A DNA stretch of 64,000 nucleotides from Eubacteriales bacterium (GCA_030533315.1 JAUNJL010000004.1:1-64000); one strand, 5' to 3'; shown: positions 33,955 through 40,980, counted from the stretch's first letter. Numbers and translations are program-made. Notes: a model not told the origin generated them from the letters alone.

Positions 33955-33983
33955 AGTATACAAACCCATAAAAAAAATGTCAA
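33955..33983 (-). promoter_or_regulatory. Sigma-A promoter of tyrS
   Basis: Minus strand TTGACA (33983-33978), 17-bp spacer that includes eight T, TATACT (33960-33955). Confidence 0.85.
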
Positions 33984-34078
33984 GGACTTTTCCTGGTGCT
34001 TTCACAACTTAACGCACTGCCCCGCCGCCGTCCACAGGCCCCGCAGGCAGATTCCATATCCTCTGGCTCCCTCTTTTC

Positions 34079-35266
34079 TCAGGGGGATACCCAGTCCACA
34101 AAAAAGACGTGATCCTTGTATTTGTAATATTTCACCTTATGAAAATCCAGGGGCTGCTTCCAGAAGGAGCTTTCCATCATGAAATACTTGTACTTGAAAT
34201 CCTTCGTCTTAAAGCCCTTAATGGTACGCTTCTTCTGCTCCGTCACGTGATCGTTGAAGATCTTCATGGCCGCGCTGGCCGCCTTGTACGCCTTGTTCCT
34301 GTTTTCATACTGTCCGTTGAGGCGCTTCAGCAGGGCGCCGTTGGTCACCACGGAATACTGGGGAAAGCTGCTCCCCTGGTAAAGAACCATGCGCACGGAG
34401 GAGGGAAAACCCTTGGTCTTGTCCAGAGTACGGTTCAGAAGAGTGAGGGCCACCGCCTCCATGCCGTAAAGCCCCTGATCCCCCGCCTCGGACTCACAGA
34501 GGGCCGCAAGGAGATCCAGATCCGAGGCCGTGTTGTCCTGGACTCCCGGGTGGGTGGCATATTCCTTCATCACCGTGTAATTTCTGCCGTTTTTCTCATC
34601 GAAGACCGTCATGGTGAGATCCTCTTCCTCACCGGAGCCGCCATCCTGCACCTGCTCCTTGACGGCGCCGCTGGAGGAAAAATGGTAGGTCTCCCCGTCA
34701 ATGATGGCTGTCCTGTTGGCGTACATCCCCCCATTTTCCCCGAAATAGTAGGTCTTTCCCTTTATCGTCCGCCAGCCCACGGTCATCTCTCCCGTCTCCG
34801 GGTCAAAATACCGTTTCACGCCGGCAGACTTGGCCCATCCCCGGAACATGTAGCCGCTTTTTCTGGCAAAGTAATAGGTCCGCCCTTCCTTGTCCTTCAT
34901 CCACCCCTTAGCCATGTAGCCGTTGGAGGGGTAAAAATAGCGGCTCCTTCCCCTGGAATCCTTCACAAAGCCGGTCACCATCACGCCCTTTCCGCTAGTA
35001 AAATAGCGGATGCGCTGTCCCTTTCTGTTCTTCTGCCAGCCCTTTTGCTGCACGCCCGTCCTTTTGTCAAAAAGATACTTCCGTCCGCCCAGCTTCAGCC
35101 AGCCCTTCAGCTTTTCTCCGTTGTCCATTATGTAGTAGGTCTTTCCGTTTATGGTCTCAAAGCCTGCCGCCCTTGCCTGTATCGGCCTTCCCGCAAACAG
35201 ACCCAGGATCAAAAGCAAAAGTCCCAGATGTGCCCATTCATGTTTCCTTTTTCTTTCTTTCCTCAT
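34079..35266 (-). CDS. Secreted cell-wall hydrolase: choline-binding-like repeats plus SleB-type hydrolase domain
   Basis: 395 aa. Signal peptide about residues 1-34. Residues about 35-210 are roughly eight aromatic/Gly repeats of the KTYYFxxxGxxxxGW kind (KTYYIMDNGEKLKGW, RTYYFARKSGYMFRGW, KTYYFGENGGMYANR), as in cell-wall/choline-binding repeats. Residues about 230-395 are a SleB/hydrolase_2 domain with LAALCESEAGDQGLYGMEAVALTLLNR; the Glu in CESEA is the likely catalytic acid. It may cleave peptidoglycan at the surface or in the spore cortex. A consensus sigma-A promoter overlapping a perfect palindrome lies upstream. Confidence 0.88.
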   Translation of the reverse strand: MRKERKRKHEWAHLGLLLLILGLFAGRPIQARAAGFETINGKTYYIMDNGEKLKGWLKLGGRKYLFDKRTGVQQKGWQKNRKGQRIRYFTSGKGVMVTGFVKDSRGRSRYFYPSNGYMAKGWMKDKEGRTYYFARKSGYMFRGWAKSAGVKRYFDPETGEMTVGWRTIKGKTYYFGENGGMYANRTAIIDGETYHFSSSGAVKEQVQDGGSGEEEDLTMTVFDEKNGRNYTVMKEYATHPGVQDNTASDLDLLAALCESEAGDQGLYGMEAVALTLLNRTLDKTKGFPSSVRMVLYQGSSFPQYSVVTNGALLKRLNGQYENRNKAYKAASAAMKIFNDHVTEQKKRTIKGFKTKDFKYKYFMMESSFWKQPLDFHKVKYYKYKDHVFFVDWVSP

Positions 35267-35336
35267 AATCCATCTCCATTTCCATCTGCAATTTTTCTCC
35301 CACGTCTCCAGAGATCCCTCCCAATGGTTACTTAAA

Positions 35337-35364
35337 AATTACAAATTTATTACGTTTTGTAATT
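35337..35364. promoter_or_regulatory. Perfect palindrome (candidate operator) at the hydrolase promoter
   Basis: AATTACAAA-N10-TTTGTAATT, a 9-bp perfect inverted repeat overlapping the last bases of the hydrolase -10 box and the likely start site. The nested TTAC...GTAA halves recall TACA/TGTA operators of the BlaI/CopY repressor family, but no such regulator lies nearby. Confidence 0.55.
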
Positions 35365-35390
35365 ATAACCCAACTTTCTGCCTTTGTCAA
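35362..35390 (-). promoter_or_regulatory. Consensus sigma-A promoter of the SleB-like hydrolase gene
   Basis: Minus strand TTGACA (35390-35385), 17-bp spacer, TATAAT (35367-35362): full consensus. It implies vegetative rather than late sporulation expression, unless repressed through the adjacent palindrome. Confidence 0.88.
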
Positions 35391-35464
35391 CGAAGGGGTA
35401 TTGTCACACACCCCCTGTCCCATCCATATGATGAAGTGTAAGCAATCTCTTTGGAGGATCTGAC

Positions 35465-35740
35465 ATGAGTGACTTAGCTGCTACAAACTGTGGCTGCGGC
35501 TGTGACAATGGCTGTGGCTGTGACAACGGGTGCGACTGCAGCAACGGATGCGGAAACGGCTTCGGGCTTTCCGGCTTTGGCGGAGGCTCCTGCAGCTGCA
35601 TCCTCTGGATCATCATCCTGCTGTGCTGCTGCGGCGGAAACGGCTGGAACAATGGCTGCCAGAACGGCGGCGGCGACTGCTGCTGGATCATCATCATTCT
35701 TCTGCTTCTCTGCAACTGTGGAAACGGGTGCGGCTGCTGA
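35465..35740 (+). CDS. Very cysteine-rich small protein, function unknown
   Basis: 91 aa with 20 Cys (22%), plus many Gly and Asn. Order: CGC-DNG repeats (residues 9-32), a Gly/Phe stretch, then two hydrophobic blocks each flanked by Cys (CSCILWIIILLCCC and DCCWIIIILLLLCNC) and a final CGNGCGC. TTTGGAGGATCTGAC precedes the ATG, and a terminator follows 23 bases after the stop. Composition resembles high-cysteine chorion-like proteins and some spore-coat proteins; a spore or envelope role is a guess. The opposite strand frames over it are shadows of the Cys/Gly codons. Confidence 0.8.
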   Translation: MSDLAATNCGCGCDNGCGCDNGCDCSNGCGNGFGLSGFGGGSCSCILWIIILLCCCGGNGWNNGCQNGGGDCCWIIIILLLLCNCGNGCGC

Positions 35741-35762
35741 TATCCGCCGCCCTCTCCCAAGC

Positions 35763-35789
35763 AAAAAAGGACGTCCCAGACGTCCTTTT
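35763..35789. terminator. Bidirectional terminator
   Basis: AAGGACGTC/GACGTCCTT stem with a CCA loop. There are T-runs on both sides (four T reading right, six T reading left), so it can end both the Cys-rich gene and the facing small ORF. Confidence 0.85.
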
Positions 35790-35865
35790 CTGTTTGGGCT
35801 TTTCCTGTGGATCGTGCCCGCTCCCCTAACTCTTTGTGTCCTTTTCTCTTTTCCCGGGATCACTT

Positions 35866-36003
35866 TTATTTCGGATCCCCTTTTCCCTTTCCATCTCTCT
35901 TTCTCCGCTCCTCCCTCTCCTTCTCCCTTTGTCTCACACATTCCAGATCCAGCTCATAGACTGCGTTCTCTTCTATGACCAGCTTTTCCCTTTGATCCTC
36001 CAT
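35866..36003 (-). CDS. Small 45-aa charged protein, unknown
   Basis: The 45-codon frame begins MEDQREKLVIEENAVYELD and ends in a Lys/Arg/Glu-rich tail (REKEREERRKRDGKGKG). The ATG at 36003 has a good GAGGAGACGTG ribosome site, a TATAAT promoter lies 165 bases upstream, and the bidirectional terminator at 35763-35789 follows about 75 bases after the stop. No family is recognised; the acidic first half and basic coiled tail are all that can be said. A tiny in-frame-stopped peptide ATG lies just before it and is not called. Confidence 0.55.
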   Translation of the reverse strand: MEDQREKLVIEENAVYELDLECVRQREKEREERRKRDGKGKGDPK

Positions 36004-36169
36004 CACGTCTCCTCACTTCCCACCGATGATCCGCCAAATGTGGGAGCAGCCTCCCATCTCCAGACCCGCTCTTCCTAGAGGGCTCCTGGAGAGAGAAAGG
36101 CTGGCCTGCCGGCAGAAATACAGGCGGCAGACCAGCCTGCACGGCGGTTCACACATCTGAACTGTTACC

Positions 36170-36199
36170 ATTATATGGCAATTCCCCATCCCCTGTCAT
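36170..36199 (-). promoter_or_regulatory. Candidate sigma-A promoter facing the 45-aa ORF
   Basis: Minus strand ATGACA (36199-36194), 18-bp spacer, TATAAT (36175-36170). Apart from this, bases 36004-36237 show only a GC-rich imperfect hairpin near 36090-36145 and no other gene. Confidence 0.55.
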
Positions 36200-36237
36200 A
36201 AAGTAATAGCAAGATCATAGTATGGAAGGGGATGCTT

Positions 36238-36714
36238 ATGGAACAGGATTTTGTCGCCCAGACCGCCCTGGATCAGATGGTGGGCAGCGACCGGACACAG
36301 CTGCTGAAGGCTGCGATCCCCTATCTTCCTCAAAGGGGACAGCAGCTGGTGTCCCTGTACGCCAAGCTCTCAGAGCTGATGGGAGCCATAAAGCTTTTTG
36401 GAAGGGCCCCATCCCAGGGAGGGATGCAGGCTGCCTCCCTTCCCTCCAGGGACCCGCTGGCCATGCTGACGGATATCCGCCGTTTCTGCTACGGCGGCAG
36501 CCGCAGGCAGCTGGATCAAATGGTGGATCTCTTCTCCATGATCCAGATTCTCTCGGCCATGGGTGACCCGGGCTTCTCCCAAGCAGCTCCACAGGATCAT
36601 ACGCCGGCAAAGGACGGCGGCGTCCCTGGCAGTCAGGCAGACACCATGAAGAAGGAGGATCACGACCATGGAGCAGGATTGGAAGAGCAACCCGAAGCTG
36701 GCCGGGATGAATAA
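36238..36714 (+). CDS. Hypothetical protein, first of a conserved-looking pair
   Basis: 158 aa from the ATG at 36238; GGAAGGGG lies 7 bases upstream, and an ATG two codons earlier is possible. The first 110 residues look like a small helical protein (ALDQMVGSDRTQLLKAAIPYLP, then RGQQLVSLYAKLSELMGAIKLF and RQLDQMVDLFSMIQILSAMG). The last 45 residues are Asp/Glu/Gly-rich and probably disordered. There are no membrane segments or known catalytic motifs. The end overlaps the next gene by 47 bases. Function not recognised. Confidence 0.75.
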   Translation: MEQDFVAQTALDQMVGSDRTQLLKAAIPYLPQRGQQLVSLYAKLSELMGAIKLFGRAPSQGGMQAASLPSRDPLAMLTDIRRFCYGGSRRQLDQMVDLFSMIQILSAMGDPGFSQAAPQDHTPAKDGGVPGSQADTMKKEDHDHGAGLEEQPEAGRDE

Positions 36715-36940
36715 GGAAAAGCTGGACCTACTCTCCTCCCTGGCCAGCCAGGGAATAGGAAAAAGCCCCTCGGAGCTGCTGCCCTTTCTTATGGGGGCCG
36801 CTTCCCAGGGGAAACAAAAGGGACTGAAATTCAACAAGGAGGAGATCGACACCATCATCCAGGTGCTGAAGATGGGAAAATCTCCTCAGGAGGCCGAAAA
36901 GCTGGACCGGGTGGTCAGCCTTATGAAAATGATCCGCTGA
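36668..36940 (+). CDS. Hypothetical small helical protein, second of the pair
   Basis: 90 aa, preceded by AAGGAGGATCACGACC. It reads as a compact helical protein: MNKEKLDLLSSLASQGIGK, SPSELLPFLMGAASQGKQKG, FNKEEIDTIIQVLKMGKSP, EAEKLDRVVSLMKMIR. It is clean and conserved-looking, with no signal peptide. I do not recognise a named family. A weak terminator follows at 36957-36996, where the converging mod locus begins. Confidence 0.75.
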   Translation: MEQDWKSNPKLAGMNKEKLDLLSSLASQGIGKSPSELLPFLMGAASQGKQKGLKFNKEEIDTIIQVLKMGKSPQEAEKLDRVVSLMKMIR

Positions 36941-36956
36941 GCCCTCCAGCATATCA

Positions 36957-36996
36957 GGGGAGCTTGCAGGAGAAATCCCGCACTCCCCTTCTTTTT
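36957..36996 (+). terminator. Probable terminator of the hypothetical pair
   Basis: AGGGGAG/CTCCCCT-type stem with a loop of about 19-20 bases, then CTTTTTT. Confidence 0.5.
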
Positions 36997-37047
36997 TGTG
37001 AAGCTCTGCCGCCCTGGGGCGGCCCCGTCTCCGCAAGGAAGCCAACG

Positions 37048-37959
37048 TCACGGAACAGACTCAGGGAAATGCTTCCGGAAGATCTCCTGCAGCGCAGCCT
37101 CGGCCTCCTCCTGGAAGGCGCTGTAGCTGCGCATCATCTGCTTTGCCTCCCTGGTCAGGCGGGAGAAGCCGCCGCTTTTGCCTCCCTGCTGGGTCTCCAG
37201 CACCGGCACTCCCATCTGTTCCTCCATGGTGGAAATGATCCTCCGGCCCTTCGTGTAGGACATCCCCATGTGCTGACAGGCGCTGGAAAGGGAACCCAGC
37301 TCCTGGGTCAGCTGCAATAAAAAATGAGCCCCGGGGCCATAAAAGCTTTTCTCCCTGCCGATGCGGATTCGAAAGGACATCCTCAGCTTCGAGATGTCGT
37401 GACAGGGCAAAAGAGCCTCATACAAAGAGCCCTGGGCATCCGTCAGGATCCCCTCGTCGTCAACCTCCAGAATCTGTATGGAAACCCCGGAGGCCTCTAT
37501 GGCTCCTCTCAGCCCACCTGGGCCCTGATAGGAAAGGATATCCTGAAAGCAGGAGGAGCGAAGCAGGATGGGGTGCCCGCACCGTCCCTGGAAGGAAGGG
37601 ATGCACACCTCCTCCCTTCCACCCAGAAGTTCCTCCACGGTCTCCCGGGAAAACATGGGCACGTCCGCATGGGCCACAAGAACCTGAGCGCACTTTTTTT
37701 CCAGATAAAGCAGACCCTGCTTGACGCCATCCAGCATTTCTCCCTGGGAGGACGCCGTCAGAAACTCAAGGTTCATGGAGGAAACCAGTTTCTGGGGCAC
37801 CTCCTCCTCGTCGCTCACCACCACGATCCGCTGGATACCCGCCACCTTGAGCAGCAGCACGATCCGCTCAATGGCAGAGATCCTGCCGATCTTCCTTTCC
37901 GGTGAAAACCTTTTTTTTCCATCGGTCCTTCCCGCTGAAATGACCAGTGCAGCCGTCAT
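37048..37959 (-). CDS. MobA/MocA-like nucleotidyltransferase fused to a ModE-like DNA-binding domain
   Basis: 303 aa. Residues 1 to about 190 are an NTP-transferase fold: AALVISAG with a degenerate loop, then IGRISAIERIVLLLKVAGIQRIVVV, LVAHADVPMFSRETVEELL and FQGRCGHPILL. Residues about 195-300 are a winged helix of the ModE/LysR N-terminal type (FRIRIGREKSFYGPGAHFLLQL, LGSLSSACQHMGMSYTKGRRIISTME, GGKSGGFSRLTREAKQMM). It probably makes or modifies molybdopterin dinucleotide and regulates the mod genes. It lacks the typical GG-SRRMG loop, so catalysis is uncertain. AGGAGGGATTGTGAC precedes the ATG. Confidence 0.85.
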   Translation of the reverse strand: MTAALVISAGRTDGKKRFSPERKIGRISAIERIVLLLKVAGIQRIVVVSDEEEVPQKLVSSMNLEFLTASSQGEMLDGVKQGLLYLEKKCAQVLVAHADVPMFSRETVEELLGGREEVCIPSFQGRCGHPILLRSSCFQDILSYQGPGGLRGAIEASGVSIQILEVDDEGILTDAQGSLYEALLPCHDISKLRMSFRIRIGREKSFYGPGAHFLLQLTQELGSLSSACQHMGMSYTKGRRIISTMEEQMGVPVLETQQGGKSGGFSRLTREAKQMMRSYSAFQEEAEAALQEIFRKHFPESVP

Positions 37960-37974
37960 GTCACAATCCCTCCT

Positions 37975-38030
37975 ACGAAATCTGTTTATAGAAAATCTGT
38001 TTATACGGAACCCGTCTTTACGAAATCCCC
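37975..38030 (-). repeat. 15-base tandem repeats before the mobA-modE ribosome site
   Basis: On the minus strand, GATTTCGTAAAGACG, GGTTCCGTATAAACA and GATTTTCTATAAACA follow one another, then GATTTCGTAGGAGGG with the ribosome site. Period is 15 bases, identity is partial. They fill the gap between modC and the next gene. Confidence 0.55.
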
Positions 38031-39131
38031 TTATGGCTGTAAGGGGTCATCCATCCCACGTCCGCTGGAAGCCGGTTCCTCCCTCAAAAACATGAGGTGC
38101 TCCGGCGGAAGGTAAAGCCGCTTCGGCAGCCTCTCTCCCGCAACCTCCCCAAAGCTGGTTTTTGGACACATCCACCAGAGGGGAAGGCTTCCCTCCTTCG
38201 CCTTGTTTCTCACAAGATATTGGTGCTCAAAGGTGGTCTCCACCGATTCCAGCCCCAGGATCTCCATGGAATTATCCTTCTCCTCCGTCACCGGCACCAT
38301 CCAGTGTCCCCGGATCCCCACATGGGTGGCTCCCTGCGGGATCTCCTCCGCCGCGGCAAGAGTCAGCCCCCAATCCAGGGCCTCCAGATGGCGGCTGTCC
38401 AAGGGCCTGATCCTGGAAAAATTCTTGCATCCGGTGATCCTGGCCGCCTCCAGGTACACAGGCCTTTGGAAAAGGGATTTCGTCTCTCCCCACACCAGGC
38501 TCCTGCCCTTGCAAAGAACCGTCAGCTCCCGGCAAAATTTGAAGATCTCATCCCGATTATGGGTCACCATGAGCATGTCCCCGGAATAGTCCTCCAAAAA
38601 GCCCTGCATATCCCTCTGGAGAAGGTCCCGCATAGGCCCGTCCAGGGCCGAGAAGGGCTCATCCAGCAGGATCAGGTCCGGGGCTCCCATCATCATCCTG
38701 GCCAGAGCCACTCTCTGCTGCTGTCCCCCCGACAGCTGGGAGGGCAGCCTTTTTTCCAGTCCCTGCAGCTGGTAACGCTCAAGAAAGGCTCTGATCTTCT
38801 CCTTTTTCTCGTTTTTGTCCTTTCCCAGATAGCCGCATCCCATGTTCTCCTCCACGGTCATGGTGGGAAAAAGGGCGTAATTCTGGAACAGGTACCCCAC
38901 CCGTCTCTTCTGTGGCTTCAGGTCGATCTTTTTTTCCGAATCAAACAGCGTCCGGCCATTGACCACGATGCGCCCCTTGTCCGGGCGCTGGATCCCCGCA
39001 ATGCAGCGAAGGGTCATGGATTTCCCGCTTCCCGAGGCCCCCAGGATCCCTGCAAGGGAGCCCTGGGTGGTAAAAGAGACCTTCAGGGTAAAGCCCGGAA
39101 GCCTCTTTTCAATATGAACATCCACCGCCAT
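38031..39131 (-). CDS. modC: Molybdate ABC transporter ATPase
   Basis: 366 aa from the ATG at 39131, which overlaps the modB stop codon (TGATG). Walker A is ILGASGSGKSMTLRCI, the signature LSGGQQQRVALARMMMG, Walker B LILLDEPFSALD, and the H-loop MVTHNRDEI. The C-terminal 130 residues form a TOBE-like region. It powers the ModAB importer. A longer in-frame upstream reading lies within modB and is discarded. Some homologs carry tungstate; the two oxyanions cannot be told apart here. Confidence 0.93.
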   Translation of the reverse strand: MAVDVHIEKRLPGFTLKVSFTTQGSLAGILGASGSGKSMTLRCIAGIQRPDKGRIVVNGRTLFDSEKKIDLKPQKRRVGYLFQNYALFPTMTVEENMGCGYLGKDKNEKKEKIRAFLERYQLQGLEKRLPSQLSGGQQQRVALARMMMGAPDLILLDEPFSALDGPMRDLLQRDMQGFLEDYSGDMLMVTHNRDEIFKFCRELTVLCKGRSLVWGETKSLFQRPVYLEAARITGCKNFSRIRPLDSRHLEALDWGLTLAAAEEIPQGATHVGIRGHWMVPVTEEKDNSMEILGLESVETTFEHQYLVRNKAKEGSLPLWWMCPKTSFGEVAGERLPKRLYLPPEHLMFLREEPASSGRGMDDPLQP

Positions 39132-39826
39132 CAGATCCACCTTCCTTTTTGCATTCCTTTTCCGGAGACAAGATTGATACACAGCACCACCAGGAAGGAG
39201 ATCACCAGGATCACCCCTGTCCAAAAGCCTGCCGTATCATAGTTCCCCGCCGCCGTCTCCGCCGCAATCGCCACGGAAATGGTCCTGGTTTTTCCCAGAA
39301 TGTTTCCCGCCAGCATGGACGTGGCCCCGTATTCCCCGATAGCCCTCGCAAAGGTCAGAACCGTTCCAGATACGATGCCGGGACGGGCTGCCGGAAGGAG
39401 CACCTTCCAAAAAATAGCCCTGTCACTCATCCCCAGGGTACGCCCGGCGTAAAGCAGGCTGATGTCCACCTGCTCAAAGGCTGCCCTGGCATTGCGGTAC
39501 ATCAGGGGAAAAGCCACCACCGCCGCCGCCACCACGCAGCCCTTCCAGGTCTGTACCACCTTTATGTCAAAGCTCTCCAGCAAAAAACGTCCGAAGGGCC
39601 TTCTCAGGCTGAACAGAAGCAGCATCAAAAAACCGGCTACCGTGGGGGGAAGGACCAGGGGCATGGTAAAGATCCCATCCAGGACGCTCCTGGCCCCGGC
39701 CCCCAGCCGCATCACCCACCCGGCCGCAAGGATCCCCAGAAAAAATGCCAGAATCGTGGCCACCAGGCCCGTCTTCAGGGAGATCCAAAGCGGGCTCCAA
39801 TTCACATCCATCAAAAACTCTTTCAT
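39131..39826 (-). CDS. modB: Molybdate ABC transporter permease
   Basis: 231 aa with five to six membrane helices. The cytoplasmic coupling segment is EQVDISLLYAGRTLGMSDRAIFWKVLLPAARPGIVSG, followed by FARAIGEYGATSMLAGNILGKTRTISVAI, the standard ModB pattern. It forms the channel of the molybdate importer. It overlaps modA by 4 bases (ATGA) and touches modC by one base, so the three genes are translationally linked. Confidence 0.95.
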   Translation of the reverse strand: MKEFLMDVNWSPLWISLKTGLVATILAFFLGILAAGWVMRLGAGARSVLDGIFTMPLVLPPTVAGFLMLLLFSLRRPFGRFLLESFDIKVVQTWKGCVVAAAVVAFPLMYRNARAAFEQVDISLLYAGRTLGMSDRAIFWKVLLPAARPGIVSGTVLTFARAIGEYGATSMLAGNILGKTRTISVAIAAETAAGNYDTAGFWTGVILVISFLVVLCINLVSGKGMQKGRWI

Positions 39827-40659
39827 GAGTTCTCCTGTCCGTCCTTCTCTGCCTGATCCGTCTCCTCATAGAGAGAAAAACCGTAGGATTCAAAAACCTT
39901 TCCCGCCTCTTCTCCCTTCAGATATTCCAGGAAGGACTGGACAGCGGCAAGATCCTCCTGGGCCGCCTCCTCATCCAGTACCTGTCCCACCGGATAGAGC
40001 ACCGGAGACTTCAGGCTTCCCTTCGGCGCCTCTGCCAGGATCTCCACCTGATCTCCCATGGAAGCGGCATCCGTGGCGTACACAATTCCCACCTCATTGC
40101 TGCACTCAGCCACGGAAGTCAACACCTCCGTCACGTTCTTGCCCTCATTGATCTCCATGGCAAACACCTCATCCGTAATCCCAAGGCTCTCAAAGATCTC
40201 CCGGGAATACTGTCCCACCGGCACGTCCTCCCCGGCAAGGGCCAGGCTTTCGGCGGCAGTGATATCCTCAAAGCCTGTCACGGCCGTATCCTGTCCCTGA
40301 GGCTTGATCAGAACCACCTTGTTTTCCAGAAGGTCTGTCACCGTCTCCTCCAGGGCCAGCTTCTCCTCCAAAAGCTCATTCATCTGCTTTCTGGCTGCGG
40401 AGAAGAAAATATCGCACCTGGCTCCTTCCTGGATCTGGGTCTGAAGGGTGCCGGAGCTGTCTGCATTACAGTAGATCTCCACATCCGGGCAGAGCTCCTT
40501 GTAATCCTCCACGATCTCGTCCATGGCGTTGGCAAGGCTGGCAGCCAAAAACACATAGACCTCTCCCGACACCTCTTCCTCCGCCTGCACCGTCATGGAC
40601 GGCACCAGAAGAGCCCCTGTAAGGCCACAGGCCAACACTCTTTTTTTCCAATTCTTCAT
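39823..40659 (-). CDS. modA: Molybdate-binding protein
   Basis: 278 aa. The signal peptide is MKNWKKRVLACGLTGALLVPSMTVQA with an AxA-like cleavage site; C11 (LLAC-type context is absent) does not form a good lipobox. Mature features fit ModA: VFLAASLANAMDEIV, CNADSSGTLQTQIQEGARCDIFFSA, VGQYSREIFESLGI and EVGIVYATDAAS. It binds molybdate or tungstate at the cell surface for ModBC. It is the first gene of the unit, with a promoter about 170 bases upstream. Confidence 0.93.
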   Translation of the reverse strand: MKNWKKRVLACGLTGALLVPSMTVQAEEEVSGEVYVFLAASLANAMDEIVEDYKELCPDVEIYCNADSSGTLQTQIQEGARCDIFFSAARKQMNELLEEKLALEETVTDLLENKVVLIKPQGQDTAVTGFEDITAAESLALAGEDVPVGQYSREIFESLGITDEVFAMEINEGKNVTEVLTSVAECSNEVGIVYATDAASMGDQVEILAEAPKGSLKSPVLYPVGQVLDEEAAQEDLAAVQSFLEYLKGEEAGKVFESYGFSLYEETDQAEKDGQENS

Positions 40660-40859
40660 CTCTCAATTCCTCTCTTTCTTCGTATTCACGCACCGCCCCC
40701 CTGGAGCACAGCCATATTCACCGTTCCAGGGATCCCTCCCCTTCTCCTTCCGGCAAAATAGACGAATCTGGCAAGGGACCATCGTTATGCTTACAAAAGC
40801 GAATTGTTTTTAAAAATATATCGTATAAAAAATATAACACAGAGCCTCAGATGGGTCAA
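40660..40859 (-). promoter_or_regulatory. modA promoter, candidate ModE-like operators and structured leader
   Basis: Minus strand TTGACC (40859-40854), 17-bp spacer, TATATT (40836-40831). Just downstream are TGTTATA-N5-TATACGA, an imperfect dyad covering the -10 box, and a further ATAACGAT; both resemble halves of the ModE site (TATATAACGAT). The roughly 165-base leader also holds a CCCTGGA/TCCAGGG stem at about 40700-40740. Operator identity is inferred from consensus and from the ModE-like domain encoded in the operon. Confidence 0.5.
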
Positions 40860-40955
40860 GTATCAAAAAGGCGATGCAGCCAGACGGATCCGTCCATCCA
40901 CAGAACAGGAGATCCCAAACAAACGTCTGGAAAACCCAGGCCGGTTTTTCTGCAC

Positions 40956-40979
40956 AAAAAAAGGAGCCTTACGGCTCCC
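40956..40979 (-). terminator. Terminator of cinA
   Basis: Minus-strand GGAGCC/GGCTCC hairpin with a GTAA loop followed by seven T, directly after the cinA stop codon. Confidence 0.88.
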
Positions 40980-40980
40980 A

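Noticed and set aside
35420..35450. CATATGATG as a sigma-K -10 box for the Cys-rich gene
   Set aside because: Only a partial match, and the -35 AC dinucleotide is too short to be evidence; possible but not supported well enough to list.
35404..35941. Minus-strand frames rich in Pro, Gln and Ala across the Cys-rich gene
   Set aside because: They mirror the repeated TGC/GGC codons of the Cys-rich gene, cross the two-way terminator and lack ribosome sites.
35836..36078. An 80-codon plus-strand frame rich in Leu, Pro and Ser
   Set aside because: No ribosome site and a low-complexity product; the minus-strand 45-codon gene on the same bases has proper signals.
36190..36230. Sigma-E/K-like CATAGTAT with an upstream ATA before the hypothetical pair
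   Set aside because: The transcript would begin at or after the ribosome site of the first gene, so it cannot be its promoter; similarity is probably chance.
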